The notes beneath the pieces are model-generated. The model was not told where the DNA came from and made no database searches. It saw nothing but the letters and a program-made list of their open reading frames with translations. The position numbers and the translations under genes were made by a program. Positions 38,830-50,789 of a DNA stretch of 64,000 nucleotides are shown here, piece after piece (within the stretch, counting starts at the first letter, position 1; each line of letters opens with the position of its first letter). The DNA is taken from assembly GCA_004794785.1 (NCBI GenBank), contig SJOL01008365.1:926966-990965 (forward strand). The letters run 5' to 3'. This DNA is from Opisthorchis felineus (taxonomy: Eukaryota > Platyhelminthes > Trematoda > Opisthorchiida > Opisthorchiidae).

Positions 38830-41428
38830 GGACGTAAAAGGCATAGCAGAAGAACATGGATCTGTGAACACTAAATGGTACCATATACACAATAAGCTAA
38901 ATAGTACCCTCCGAGGATGAAGTGTTTATGTAACTAATATAAATCCCGAAATTTTCTTTCTTTCTTGCCTTGTCTAAACATTAGTTAATATGTTAAGGAA
39001 TAACACGTCTGTGTTATGGAACTGATAAATCAATGTTGTCACTCTCTCTAGCATTATTATATGGTAGGGGTAAGGAATCATGAGCGGAACCGCGACTTCA
39101 TTTCACCATACTACCAAACTCTTGCTTGAAAATGCGGCAAACAATACCGTCAGTGTAGTCGCCCTCGTGTTTCATACGGGACACTAATAGGAAGTTTTCT
39201 GGTACCATACTGTATGGAACAAACACCAAAGCCAACCGTATTTCACCGAAGATCCAGAATTATACTGGGAAAACAGCGTGTATAGGGAAGTAAATAAATA
39301 CTGCCTTCGGTCTGTTCACCTGGGGTAGATTATTTGTTTGGTTCCTCGTGTAAGATACCCAGAAATGGTGAAAAAATACACGCATGTTCACCCTATGGAA
39401 ATCAGGACTTGATCTTGAGAGTGAAAATTACTCAAGGCCTGCAGCTAGGGGCATACACTGCGGTCTTAGACGCGGAATAAAAGGAAATGAGGTGCCTTGT
39501 TAGAGTCATCTCCTTTATTGGTGCGCATGAACTGTTGATGTTGTTGGTGTGCCAGCTTTTGGAATTTGGTCATCAGTTTCGTTCATCCAGATTACCTTTT
39601 TCGTTAAGATTGGAATTTCCTATGATGCCATGCCAGGGGGTATGGTTACTAAGACCGAGGGGGTGTAGTCGCCTAAAGCACTGTGCCGTTCTACTTAATT
39701 ACTGCCTTCACTAAATGACATGTCAATAAATAAAACAAATGATGCAAACGGCTCCGACTCAACGTGCCGAGTTGGCTTTGATGGATGTTGAAAAACAGAT
39801 CTGTGCAGAGAACCAGGATTCCACTTAGTCACCTGAAATGTGTACTTAAATGCTTCAGGTGTAACCAACTTCTTTGTGAGGAAAATGCTAATTATGTTGA
39901 GCATTTCCATAAAATTGTTTAAACTCCACTTTCACGCAAAGTGTATGCCTAGTTGCAAGCCGGCTGATCAATGGTTTACCCGGACTCAAATGGTCAACAC
40001 CAACCTACCATCAGCGTAGACTAGTTACCGCAATAGAGTTTTCCCCTAAGACCGAATCTTTGCAGAAGATTAAAATTCGCCTGGTCTAAGCGGTTGATTT
40101 CTTTGTTTGATGAAAATGGCAAACTGACCGGCTTCTTAACCCTGAGAGAGAATGTGAAAATTGCTTTGCTCGAACAAAACGTTTAAAACCAATGTTATCT
40201 AGTTTGTCGGTACTGGAGGTTACTTTCTAAAAAAACTCGCAGCATCTGACGGTAAATCCAAGCAATATTGCACTATAAGCCTTCCGAAGAAAGGACAGTG
40301 CTATCGTTTTGAAGGAATATTATGGCTGAATTTGAAGACCAGTAGAAATAATTGCATGCCCTTATGTGATAAAGTTAAATTAGACGTCTTCGAAGTTGTC
40401 TTTTAACTGAATGGTCTAAACTGGTGCTTGAAGTCAAACTTCAGTGTACTACTTGAACAACTGGCTGGCACCACCAGTCAACTGATTGCTTGGATTCGAT
40501 TAGTAGGTCATTGTACTAGTCCAAAACAGTGAGTCTGATGGCACAGTTGTTGGAAAGCAAAATACCGAATCGTTCCAGCTTGGTACAAAGCGAATAAACT
40601 TCACTCCTAAGGCGTTTGGTAAAGTCATTTTCTCCAGCTGAGGAGTTTGGGTCAGGGCTAAAGAATGAACAACAGAGGGTCGGCCTGGGACTTATACGTT
40701 CACCACGGTGTAGCTGAATGCTAAGTTTTTATCAGCCACACCAGAATGATAATATCTCTGTCAGTTCTTTTCCATGAGATAAAGTATAGACTGAATCTAA
40801 GTGACCTCGGTTCGATTTTGGCACTACTCTGTCAAGCTTATGTTGCTGTCAGACCACAGATAGCACCTAACTGTGGCCTGATTGAGGAAAAGCCAGTGAA
40901 AAGTCTTTTATATATAGGAAGACAACTTGCACTAGCTGATAAATTCAACATACCAAAAACTTTCCTACTGACTTAGTGACTTCTTCGGAAAGTGTGAGTT
41001 TTCTTGACTTGTAATTTTTCATGATTTTCTGGTTTTCCCGCAAGTAGAATTAACTCCGTAATTAGTTCATTAGAACCCCCGAAGAGGACAATATTCATCA
41101 GCTGATTTAGACACTAACTAATTTTAAAATTTACGGAATTCCTCGATGTAGACGGTATTCATTCAGCGTCTGGCTACTGTATGTTTACGCGAGGAGCTCT
41201 GTGGTTTTATTTCGTCTAAGTAAACCACTAGCAGTGAAAACTGCAACAGCTGACGGAGTTCCGCTTACACAGGTGCAGTCCAACTGTCAGGCGACATGGT
41301 GTAGCTCTGCTGTATGCTAAATCCACACTTCAAGGTGGATTCATTTGTGTCAAACTTGTACGTGGGGGTATTGAAGTGATGATAGACCACAGTTGAACCA
41401 CCACTGTCTTCTGCCTCCTGCACCACAG
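38830..41428. other. No gene recognised
   Basis: AT-rich. The only long frames (39487-39714 and 40746-40976) lack splice signals and domains. Confidence 0.3.
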
Positions 41429-41556
41429 TCATCCTTCCCAGTGTAGACCAATATTGTGAAGAAGGTTACTGTATGAAGTCATCACGGACAATCACAATAT
41501 GTCGCCGTACTGTCGGCATTCGAAGAACGTCAAGACACTGTCCCTTCAAGCGATAG
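41429..41556 (+). CDS. Candidate cysteine-containing terminal exon
   Basis: A very strong acceptor (ctgtcttctgcctcctgcac ending CACAG at 41428) opens a 41-residue frame ending in TAG, with two leading bases. It has four cysteines (YCEEGYC, TICRR, RHCPF) and is strongly basic at the C-terminus. No upstream exon was found. It could be a small secreted-type C-terminus or chance. Confidence 0.28.
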
Positions 41557-41964
41557 TAAAATGAGTGGCTATGCCGACCAGGGGGCCTTCTGCTTGAGTT
41601 TGTATCGCACGATACCTCAAGGGGATTTTGCGTGACTTCCGATTCAGAAGTATTTGGTCGGACAAGCTAGTGTGGCAAATTCGAGTAGATGGTGGTTTTT
41701 ATGACCACAAGTGTTTGTTGCATAACGTTCTGAAGGCAAATTTCCAAAGCTTTCTGGATATTACAGCTACAAACTCTGGTCATTAACTAAAGGAATCGAA
41801 GCGAACGATGTGTGGTTGCGTTCAGAATCAATTTGCGGACCAAATATGGTTGAACTTTTAACCTTAAGAATCTTGCTCTTAGCGAAATACACCCATTTGC
41901 AAACAATTTTGGTTTTGCGGAAGACTCCCTGGAATTCAACTGAATCTTTCGTTAATGATGTTTT

Positions 41965-42110
41965 TGAGGCAATTTGGGTTCAAGTAGAACATAAGGTTGA
42001 CGGAAACTCGGGGACTGCGCCTACCTTATGAGCCCCAAGAAGGGCGAAACCGGTCGTGGGCTGTTGAAGAATTTTCAGCAAACTTGTGAGGAGTTTATGA
42101 TGTCTATAAA
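41965..42110 (+). repeat. Penelope-type repeat with hammerhead ribozyme fossil (copy 2, best preserved)
   Basis: Bases 42019-42061: helix I GCCTAC/GTGGGC (six pairs including one G-U), core CTTATGA (only G5 changed to T), helix II GCCC/GGGC with loop CAAGAA, GAA, ACCGGT helix III, cleavage after C42055. One core substitution separates it from a canonical type I hammerhead. Flanks match copy 1. Confidence 0.65.
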
Positions 42111-42799
42111 TGTTGCTTTTACTATTTGAGCATCCGAAGGGATGGACAAGTGGCTGTAGACGATATTCACTGGAAGAATTTTGTGGGATTTTTTTTAACC
42201 CAGTGATATAAGTGTCAGATACTAACGCAGTAAAGCACTGAGGATCGGATCCAATGTACCTGAGAAAGCCAGGCGTCAGATGCTAGTGGATCCGGGCAGA
42301 AAAGAGCGTGAAAGAGTTTATTCATATATGCTCTAAGTATAGGGTGATTTGCCACCGTCATTTGGTAAGGGATAAGGGCCCACGATGGATAACCTTGAAA
42401 AACGGCCTTGCTAGCCCTGATTTGTGCTCTCTTTTCTAATGCCCTACAAAGCGAGGGAGAGAAATAAACACTACCATATAGGTTACCAAAAAGCCTGACG
42501 CCAGAATGTGCAACGTGCAAGGTGGGTGATTAGCGAGAAGTTACCAGTGGCCGACAGTTCACGCCTCTGATCTCCTCGAAAATAGTAGCAGTATTAACGC
42601 TGCCATTTCAGAGAACTTTAAACGACCCGAGGCGGCCAGGGACAACGTTAAATTCGTCATCTACGAACCGATAGGTCCGACGTCTGCGACGGGACAGTAG
42701 GCCACTAAAGCAGCAGGAATTGGTGTAAATCAGAACTATTTGGCCGTGAACCGCGGAGGTTAATTTCTGCGACTTCAGAAGAGGTTAGACGGAGTGAAG

Positions 42800-43030
42800 C
42801 ATTCAACCATTATGAGCATTTTTTGGACATCCTTGATAGGAGTTATGGGATCCGAGACCTTTTATAGGAGTGACGCTAAAGGATAACGGTAAAGAACCTC
42901 CGAATGGTCCACCATGCAGGGGCTCCTCAAGAGTCAGTACTTGGTGCTTTGCTGATGATTCTTATGTGAACGATCTATGAGACAAGAACCTGGTAAGTGT
43001 TTTCTGTATCCGGACTACGTTAAATGTGGC
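42800..43030 (+). mobile_element. CR1/Jockey-type LINE reverse transcriptase fragment
   Basis: The frames contain SYGIRD, then GAPQESVLGALLM corresponding to the conserved GVPQGSVLGPLLF box, then after a frameshift VNDL. This is the RT palm region of the CR1/Jockey group. It is short, frameshifted and truncated on both sides. Sequence at 42540-42800 may be further element debris. Confidence 0.75.
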
Positions 43031-43188
43031 GTGATTTTTTTAATCTGAGAGGAATCATTTGCGCTGCAACTGATGTCCACTCTTGTGGGGGGAATTAGCT
43101 CATGCGGCTGGATATCCAATGAATGTGGTTAATTGTCAGTATCTTATCATGGACGAATACCGGAGCCACTTTGTATAATCCATTCTCA

Positions 43189-43335
43189 GAGCCAGATCCT
43201 GACGATGTAGGATGTATGCACCTCGGGTGTATACACGAATTTCGAATCAAAGACCAAATAGCATACTGCTGTGATAATTGCCGACGAACGACACGTGCCG
43301 TGGGCTATCTGGCTCCTTTCTGCCCTAACCAATAG
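43189..43335 (+). CDS. Candidate six-cysteine terminal exon
   Basis: The acceptor CCATTCTCAG is followed (two leading bases) by a frame ending at TAG 43333-43335. It encodes an acidic start and six cysteines in the pattern C-x4-C-x12-CC-x2-C-x13-C (GCMHLGCIH, YCCDNC, APFCPNQ). The pattern suggests an extracellular or metal-binding module, but no family is recognised and no partner exon was found. Confidence 0.3.
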   Translation, partial: EPDPDDVGCMHLGCIHEFRIKDQIAYCCDNCRRTTRAVGYLAPFCPNQ

Positions 43336-45832
43336 ACGGTGTCTAGCCATCGGGCCGCTGCTTGAGTGGGGTGCACTAATTTCCAGTGCTTGAAAAGAGA
43401 ATAGTAACAGCAGGAGAGAATTCGATCTATGATAAACACTTGGATGCTCGGACCATTTAATAAAATACGCAGAATAATGTCTTGGACAATGTATGTTGAC
43501 TCACAAATACTGGATTTGTAATGTTGAATTCGCACGCAGTGCAGTCTAACTCACAGCCATCCAGCTGGCAAAAGCTTAGAGTGAAGATGGTTACACCTAT
43601 ATCCAACCGTTTATCCATGGAAGTGAGTCTAATGTCCCGGACAGTGCCGTCGCGTTACCTACTGTTTAGGCACTCAAAGGTAAACTGCACAAACATATAT
43701 TGGACAACGTTGACAACGGCTCTGAGAACTCATAGCCATCCGACAAAGGGGCTTCACTACTTCTGGGAGCTCATCAAATGGGCGTGGTCCTAGAGTTTTA
43801 ATCATCTTTACCTTCTACTTGAACACCTCACTATTAGTAATTGTCGGAATGTGCTTATTTGCAAATAAAAGTAGTGATTTCAGGATGCTTAAATGCAGAA
43901 TATCACACGGGGAGTCAGTTGTGTCACCCACTGAGACCAACTCGGTTTGAAAGTGAGTGTTTTAACCATGTTAAACAACCTAACTGAGTGAAATAGCGAT
44001 CCGAATGCATAGCAGCCGTGCCACCGGTGTCTTTCCCAAACCCAGTATCAGCAGACCCAAAACCGTTGATTAAAGCACCCATCACCATTTTCCACAGCTC
44101 GCGTCCCATCTGGCTATCAATCTGAATCTGAAAACCAAACCGCTGGAATATTCATTAGACCATGGTGGGCTTACTCTTCCTCTATATCCTGCAGACTAAG
44201 TGAGGCGGACAAAGCCGTTCTATTATTTTCAAGCCAGATTAAGACCTAGCTCCAGCAGAAGATGAAATCTAGGAATTGGACAGGTTGTACACTCGCTTGT
44301 TTGTTATTTACGGTTCTCTTCAGTAGTCACTAGATAAAGCTCACCCTATCCTTACAGTCTGCCGGTACTCAATGATGTACATTGAAATGCTGTAGGCTGT
44401 CTAAGCTGGAATCCAAGAGGCACTATACGACTGTTGACAGACCCCAGCAACAGTCCGTCCCTTTTAGTGACCAGTACCACGGGGCTTAATAAGTTAAAAA
44501 GGCTCCTAATCGATTTGTGGAGTTCCATTTTAATTAGTTGGTGGATTCAGATTAAAATTAACCCTTTCCACCCTGACCTACCGCTTGTACAATCAACCAG
44601 CCGAAAAGCACACACTGAAATAATCCCATTTTCACACTTTTGCTTCTTTATATAGAAAGCCAGATATTTTATATTTTTCCTCATACCATAAATGGCGCAG
44701 TCGCCTAAAAAGAATTCCTTTGTAAATTTATTTTTACAGCCATATTTGGAGTAAATAGTCCATGAGGAAAAAGAAAAACGAAGTTGATCCAGAAGAGTTA
44801 TCATCCAGAAATGAGAGGTTCAGTGGATGAAAAAAATAGCTCTGGGTTGGGAAATGAATCACCAACTTCCATTTACCGGATAAACGTCTTGCTCGATCTG
44901 TCATACTTGCATACTTGTAATTCACAAGTGGTTTGTTACATCTCTGTCCAGTGGGTTGAAGCTGCTTTCTATCAGGGTTAATAACGGATAACGTGACTCT
45001 GTTTGGCTGCGAATATTGCTTAGGGAAATGTTTACCATGGTTATGTTTTACAAACATGTAAACCTTATACATTCTTACTACGTAGTAAAAAATCACACAA
45101 GAATTCAACCACTTGATCCTCTGAATAGGAACTACGTCTGGCTACTTACTTTGACTAACTTCGCTGATGATTTTCTACTTGATGGTGGTTGGGTGCCCTA
45201 ATCAAACAATAATTAGTTAGTCGTTGCCTTCAATGTATCTTGTTGCCGAGTTGTCCTCCATGAACCTTCGTTAACTGAAACATGCGTATTAGCCAACTTA
45301 CTGTCCATGTAATGTATATTGCCAGTGCATTCAGACCCATTGGTTTATTCAATCAGCGGCTGGTATAACATAGATTTCATGCGTGATGATTTAAGTGGCT
45401 GCTTTTTCCTGAACACCATATCGGTTTGATATCTAACCCCGATAAGAAATTAAGCGATATAATGCAGCTGGATGGTATGACAACAGCACAGTAACATGGG
45501 TTGGGAAGATCGGCCAAATCACATGATGAAATTCATGTGGCATGTTATGAGATGCCGGGCGTGACGAGGCTGCATAAAACTATCAGCGAAGGTATAGTGG
45601 ATGGCTAGATGTAGGGTTAAATCCCCCTGGGAATGCGTGACCCAGCTTCAAGTGCAATCCAATGGTGAACGGCCTATGTATGTATTTTTTGGCTAAGTGT
45701 ATACGGAGAAACTGAGTAAGGCTACGATGGTTTCCTTTTGATAAGAATTATTATACAGTTTGGAGATTATCAATTCTGAAAAGCAAAATTGACAGGCGAA
45801 ATTGTGGATAGTGTTTAAATCCATTTTTTCTT
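43336..45832. other. No gene recognised
   Basis: Short overlapping frames only. A stretch near 43920-43960 resembles the flank of the Penelope-type repeat at 30240. Confidence 0.3.
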
Positions 45833-46048
45833 TCAGAAATAGTCGCTCGAGGGACCAGTTGACAATAGGCCACATTGACCGAATCTGAGAAGCTGAAGAA
45901 TGGGCATTTCTGTAAACTGTGTATGTTGGTCTACCATAGCTAGTTGAATGCATGAGCTCCCGTTGAAAAGATTCAGAGCTTGAAACTCTCCCCGAATTAG
46001 TGACCACTGGTCTTGCACGTCAAAGATTATGAGGCTGTGCAGTTCATC
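45833..46048 (-). CDS. Candidate terminal exon
   Basis: The acceptor GTCACCTAG opens a 71-residue frame in phase 0 (DELHSLIIFDVQDQWSLIRG, then FQALNLFNG...) ending at TGA. A second open frame overlaps it, so strand and frame rest on composition alone. Unrecognised. Confidence 0.3.
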   Translation of the reverse strand, partial: DELHSLIIFDVQDQWSLIRGEFQALNLFNGSSCIQLAMVDQHTQFTEMPILQLLRFGQCGLLSTGPSSDYF

Positions 46049-46769
46049 CTAGGTGACTGGAGTCGAATGAGTTGCCCCACGAAGCAAAATTTACCACTGG
46101 AAGTGAAGACTGCCCCAATAGTTATAAAAAGAATTAGATTTGGAAAGCCGCACAACAAGTAGGGATGCCCATCCCGATTTGTAATTCATTTCAGAAAGAT
46201 AGTTCATTTTAAATCACACCGTCAAAAGAATAAGCATTGAATTGAAAGCATTCAATCTTTTACAATAGAGGACTCTTTTGGAACGAAACTCCTAAGCACC
46301 CGCTGGGTTTCGGGTTTCGCCGAAGAACGACTTCATCGTCAGCACTTAAGCCACAAACAGCCCTAGGTGGCCGCTTCAGCAAATGGGTGTGGTTATATAA
46401 AAATGTGGATTACTTGCACTTTTGCTACTCTGAGGGTTTCGTGTATTATGCAACTGCATACGTGCTATTAAGCAGATTTTTCTCACACTGGGCACAGAGA
46501 GATGAGACAGGTACCGTTTGGTGCGGTAGCATGTGACATTTCAGACCGTGTGAAAATGCACGGGTATGCGTTCTAGGCAAATTACATCCGCCTGCAAATT
46601 AAGTTGATGTTAACGGGAGACTAATTCGAATCACACCTGAATCTCTCGTTTATGAGATTCTTCTTCAACTGAATGTGTTTCACAGAGACTATTTATATTT
46701 CCGTCTGGTACGGTACTCAAGATGTCGCAGTATATTTTGTTGACGGAACATAAATACAACTCAAGAGGT

Positions 46770-46890
46770 AGCTGACAGTCCACGACCGGTTCCACCCTTC
46801 TTGGGGCTCATCAACTAGGCGGAGTCCCCGAGTTTCCGCAACTTTCCAGTTGAACACCGAATCGTAGGCAGACGGCGAAATGCGATGATT
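46770..46890 (-). repeat. Penelope-type repeat with hammerhead ribozyme fossil (copy 3)
   Basis: The reverse strand at 46822-46777 carries TTGATGA, helix II GCCC/GGGT with loop CAAGAA, GGA for GAA, and ACCGGT then C. C3 and A13 are changed and helix I is mispaired. The upstream GGAAACTCGGGGACT matches the other copies. Confidence 0.55.
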
Positions 46891-47784
46891 TTTAAATTTT
46901 GTGGGGTCGTTTTGAAAAAAATAAGCAAATACACTACCCCTATATTCAAGGCAGCGAAAACTGTCCAAATGACTAGTTTGTACCTACACGAACAGTCAAG
47001 TGGAATATCTCTTGGGTGCTCAGCTCCGTTTTGTTATTGGGTGGACTGTTTTGGCTCCAACGGTGAGATGTTACCTCTGCCAAAAGGTCACAAATACCGA
47101 AATTAGAAAAGGAAACTGTGTGAAATTCTCATGTCTCGGAGACAAGATGGCGAGTCGAATCGACACCTGTTAAGAATGCACCCCAAAGCACTGATGGTTT
47201 CTAAGTTGTTTACAACCTGATCAAACTGGCTGAACTAATTTAGGTTCGAATCCCAAATCTCGCCATTACGGTTAGCGTATGAATCTACACGCCCTTTGTG
47301 AAAGACTTTTATATCCTCCTGCAAGTCACTGAGTTTGAACATTAGTAGGCTTGTCGTAGTTTCCTGTCGTTGATGAGTTATGTACCATTTATTGGTCTTA
47401 ATGAACGAAACCTCTCGTGCTAATGCTGATACTGTTTGGTGCGCTGTGGTTTCACGTTATCCTTGTTTTACGCCTGAATAATTCCTGAGTGATCTACTCT
47501 GTGCTGTGAAATTTAATTTGATGCCGCTATTTTTGGAAAAAAGCTACTCCGCTGTGAGCTGATCAGCATTGGTTATAGACCATGCAAGTTGACATCGTCA
47601 GCAGCCAATCTATTGATCGGTACATCTGACTTTTTCACCCTTTTTTGATCATATGCAAATACAGCATACGACGTGAACGTCTACTCTCCTGATGATACAT
47701 TCATACAATTTTCAACTAGCTTATGAGACCGCTTAAAGACCTACAGGTTTTCTGAGGATTTGATGTTTATAACTTTGTATTCAG

Positions 47785-48013
47785 GTACCAGAATAAATCA
47801 AGGCTAATCAAAAAAGCGATTATTGCTCAGGGTTTATTTGATCAACAGGGTTTCCTTTGGTCTGCTGAAATGAACTTCACAGGGCACGGACTAACCGCTG
47901 GAAATTCTCTCCTTCAGCCAGGTTCATCTGGTCACCAGGTGTTACTTGAGCATCCTATAATGACAAAACTTGCAACCGAAATGAATTATGCTGGACGGGC
48001 TGCTCCTGCTTGA
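47785..48013 (+). CDS. Terminal exon of a plus-strand gene
   Basis: The acceptor TTTGTATTCAG (ending 47784) is followed by one leading base and 75 open codons (YQNKSRLIKKAIIAQGLFDQ, then AEMNFTGHGLTAGN...) to TGA 48011-48013. Composition is strongly protein-like and competing frames are broken. The preceding exon should end in phase 2; the exon ending at 35684 fits, but it is 12 kb away and another gene intervenes. Function unknown. It converges with the gene ending at 48236. Confidence 0.5.
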
Positions 48014-48235
48014 ATTAAGCTATTAATATGTCTAGGGTGATCTGATGCTGTTTTCCGATCAGCTGATTGGTCTGTCAATCAATCCGATTCATACAAGTTT
48101 GGTCATCGTAACCATATACGTCGACCGATATTGTGACTATCCACACGATCTTTATTAAGCGGTTGACTGGTCCATCCCTTTGGTATGTTCTTTGGTTGTA
48201 ATCTGTAGCTGAAACCGAATCAAATGGAGACATTA

Positions 48236-49280
48236 TCATAAATCATTCAAAGAGGGTGCATGTAAACGATTACTTTCAATGATTAAAGTTGGGGCTGCAA
48301 AACTTTGTAAGTTTGTGGACAGAACAGTCCTCAAGCAATTTATATACGCGTTCTGTAATGTGATGGACACATCTGATCGCCCGTATACTCTGATGAAGTT
48401 CATGTGGCTAGTGTACTAAAAGAACGAGGGCAGCCGACAACTGTCAGAGGTCTTCCTCACACCGCAAGGCTCCTGAGTAAAAGTGAGTGGATAGTACGAC
48501 AGACGTGGATGAACGATCGGCAAGCCTTTCTGCCATAGACACATGAATTTATAAGATAAAACTGGCTGCTTGATATCACACAGGACCCTAATTTGGAGCG
48601 GACATTCTTCTGTGACTGTGCTGTATTGTAACTTCCTGTCCATTCTCCATCTGCGGTCTATGTTCCGGTAGTAATCGACTCAAATTCCTCGCCACACAAA
48701 TGCTACGTCGAATGTTCCATCTCACGCCATGCATATCTGGAAAGACCCACTGGAAATAAAACCGCTTGTCAGCTGATTACAGAAACCGGCGAAACACTAA
48801 GCACATTATTGTTCATAAAAGTACAAACTGACGGCAATTTGACGACTGAACTTGTTGCAAGAGTCACAGAACTGTTAAGTAGACTGACCAGATTAGATAG
48901 ATTGACTATCCATAATGAACCAACTTGTTAGCAAAGAAATCGTAAAGAAAGTCCTACAGCTTTGCAGGCAGGGGTTACAGTTCACTTATAAGAAAATTTA
49001 CTAGAGCCAGTAAGCAAGTGAAACCAATGTTTACTTTTCCACGCTTTTATTTACGTATCTTAATTATGTCGTCGACATCTGATAATTATGTAGCAAAGTC
49101 GTGTGTGACAGGTTCCGATAGTCTGACTTAATACCAAATAATTGTGAAGAGGGAGCTCCATTCACGAGCATTCGTAAATGACAGGTGACCATGTAGATAA
49201 TTTTGAACGGAAACTAAAGCACTCACGATGCACCAATTGGTGAAATTTGGGACGATAACCACCGACTGACCTCTCGATAT
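48236..49280 (-). CDS. 3' end of a minus-strand gene, with a one-base frameshift
   Basis: Exons are 49280-49227 (acceptor GTTTCCCACAG, donor GTGAGT; 18 codons), 48749-48461 (acceptor TTTTATTTCCAG, donor GTGAGG) and 48415-48236 (acceptor CTCGTTCTTTTAG; 59 residues, TGA). The last intron is 45 nt. Outer phases are all 0, but the middle exon is 289 bp, one base over a multiple of three. Its first part (MHGVRWNIRRSICVARNLSR) and last part (EECPLQIRVLCDIKQPVLSY) are in different frames, switching near 48620. A cysteine/tryptophan pattern in the last part is faintly immunoglobulin-like. Product not recognised. Confidence 0.48.
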
Positions 49281-49997
49281 CTGTGGGAAACGACCCTCGT
49301 TACACCAGTTCACTTGATCCTTAATTTAAGTCATCATATCTTCTCCCAGGACGCTCGGTTGATTCCCCGTTCAGAAATATTTTATGTTCGCACGCAAAAA
49401 CCGCATCAATAAAAGTGCGGAAAAACGCTTATCTAAAGCACCTGGTTGTTTAGCCTTGATAGATTGGCGGGTCAGTCACCACAAGCTGAAGCGGCGTAAA
49501 AGGAGTTGGATAGCTAAGCCGCTGTGGTGTCATGGTCAGGTTAGACTAGACGACATGCTATAAGATCAAAGCGTTTGAATGCCTGAGTAGTTGCAAACAC
49601 CAACACATTAGGTGTGTTAAATTTGACCAGCAGAGAAAAGCCGATTGACCAACAGGTCATTACTTAATAATGGTTGAGAAATCACTAACACCTGTGAACC
49701 GTATAGCTGGGCGGGTCAGTCGATGGCTTCAGTGGCTGTTTTGTACGGAAGGCTGACTAGTTCAAGCGGACCACATGCCAAGTTCATGCTAATTGGACAT
49801 CTCCGATCAGACGTGGTCAACCAACTAATAAGACCAAAAATATAATCATGTGTGAATAACAACATTTGCTTAGACTTCATCCGAATAATTTTGTGTAAAT
49901 GGGGCTGTTCCTGATATGAAAGGACAGAGTCTATATTGGAGCAAAGCCAGCTTTTTTTGTCTCTCGAGTTGTCTGCCCTTCAGAAGGGAGGAGTTTT

Positions 49998-50335
49998 TCA
50001 ACTCAGTGTCTTAACTTCATGGGAACAGGAGGTTGAACCTGTTTTTTGTCCTGTGTCCAGTGCATGTCTTGCAACTGCTGAGTCTTCCATCAGCGCCCAA
50101 CACTCAGCCGCGTTTCTTAGCGATCTACTCATTCCTCTTTTGTGCTCCTTGATTCTGCCGTGGTTTTCATTGGCAGTCCGAACTATACAGACCTTAGTGC
50201 GGTCACTGCATGTCTTTATAAAAACAGTCCTAGATTCTTTTCCATAAAAGAGACTACCCGCAAGGTTGCTGAAAATTCTTCGACACTCCACGACCGGTTT
50301 TACCCTTCTTGGGACTCCCAGGCAGATGCAGTCCC
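49998..50335 (-). mobile_element. Penelope-like element remnant: hammerhead fossil (copy 4) plus GIY-YIG endonuclease fragment
   Basis: The reverse strand at 50335-50287 contains the repeat (helix II GTCC/GGGT, loop CAAGAA, AAA, ACCGGT, C) with a deleted base in CTGATGA. It runs directly into a frame to 49998 with RIKEHKRGMSRS and DSAVARHALDTGQ. These match the helix of the GIY-YIG endonuclease of Penelope-like elements (consensus R-x-KEHKR ... S-x-HxxxTGH). The GIY-YIG strand itself is deleted. Confidence 0.65.
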
Positions 50336-50789
50336 CGAAGCCGGTTTTCAGTAGCTTTGTGAGTAGTTTCCCTTATGAGAATATACTGCGAAATATCGTA
50401 TATTGTACCAACTTAAACATGAGGCGGCTTTTGTGCGGCACATTCATTTGAAGAACATCATAAACGAGGGATTCAGCTGAGTCTCCCATGAAAACCCTGT
50501 TGATATGCAAATGAGTGTATCGGTCGAATCCTAGATTCTGTCTACCTTGGGGGGTGGCTTTGATTACACCGGTTCAGAGCGCGGAGCGTTCCCCTCGTCG
50601 AACGCGCTTAGGACTCTGAATGAATTCATAGGTTCATGAATAGAGTGAAAGAAGTTTCACATTTGTTCACCTGGAGTTACACAGAATTTGTGCCAAAGCA
50701 GGAAAGCTGAGGACCATAAATTCACCGACTGTTTCAATTTAATTCAATATAATTTATCACCTATAAACCGTGTACCATAGGCACATTGG

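Noticed and set aside
49936..50247. 103-codon plus-strand frame
   Set aside because: Antisense shadow of the Penelope endonuclease fragment.
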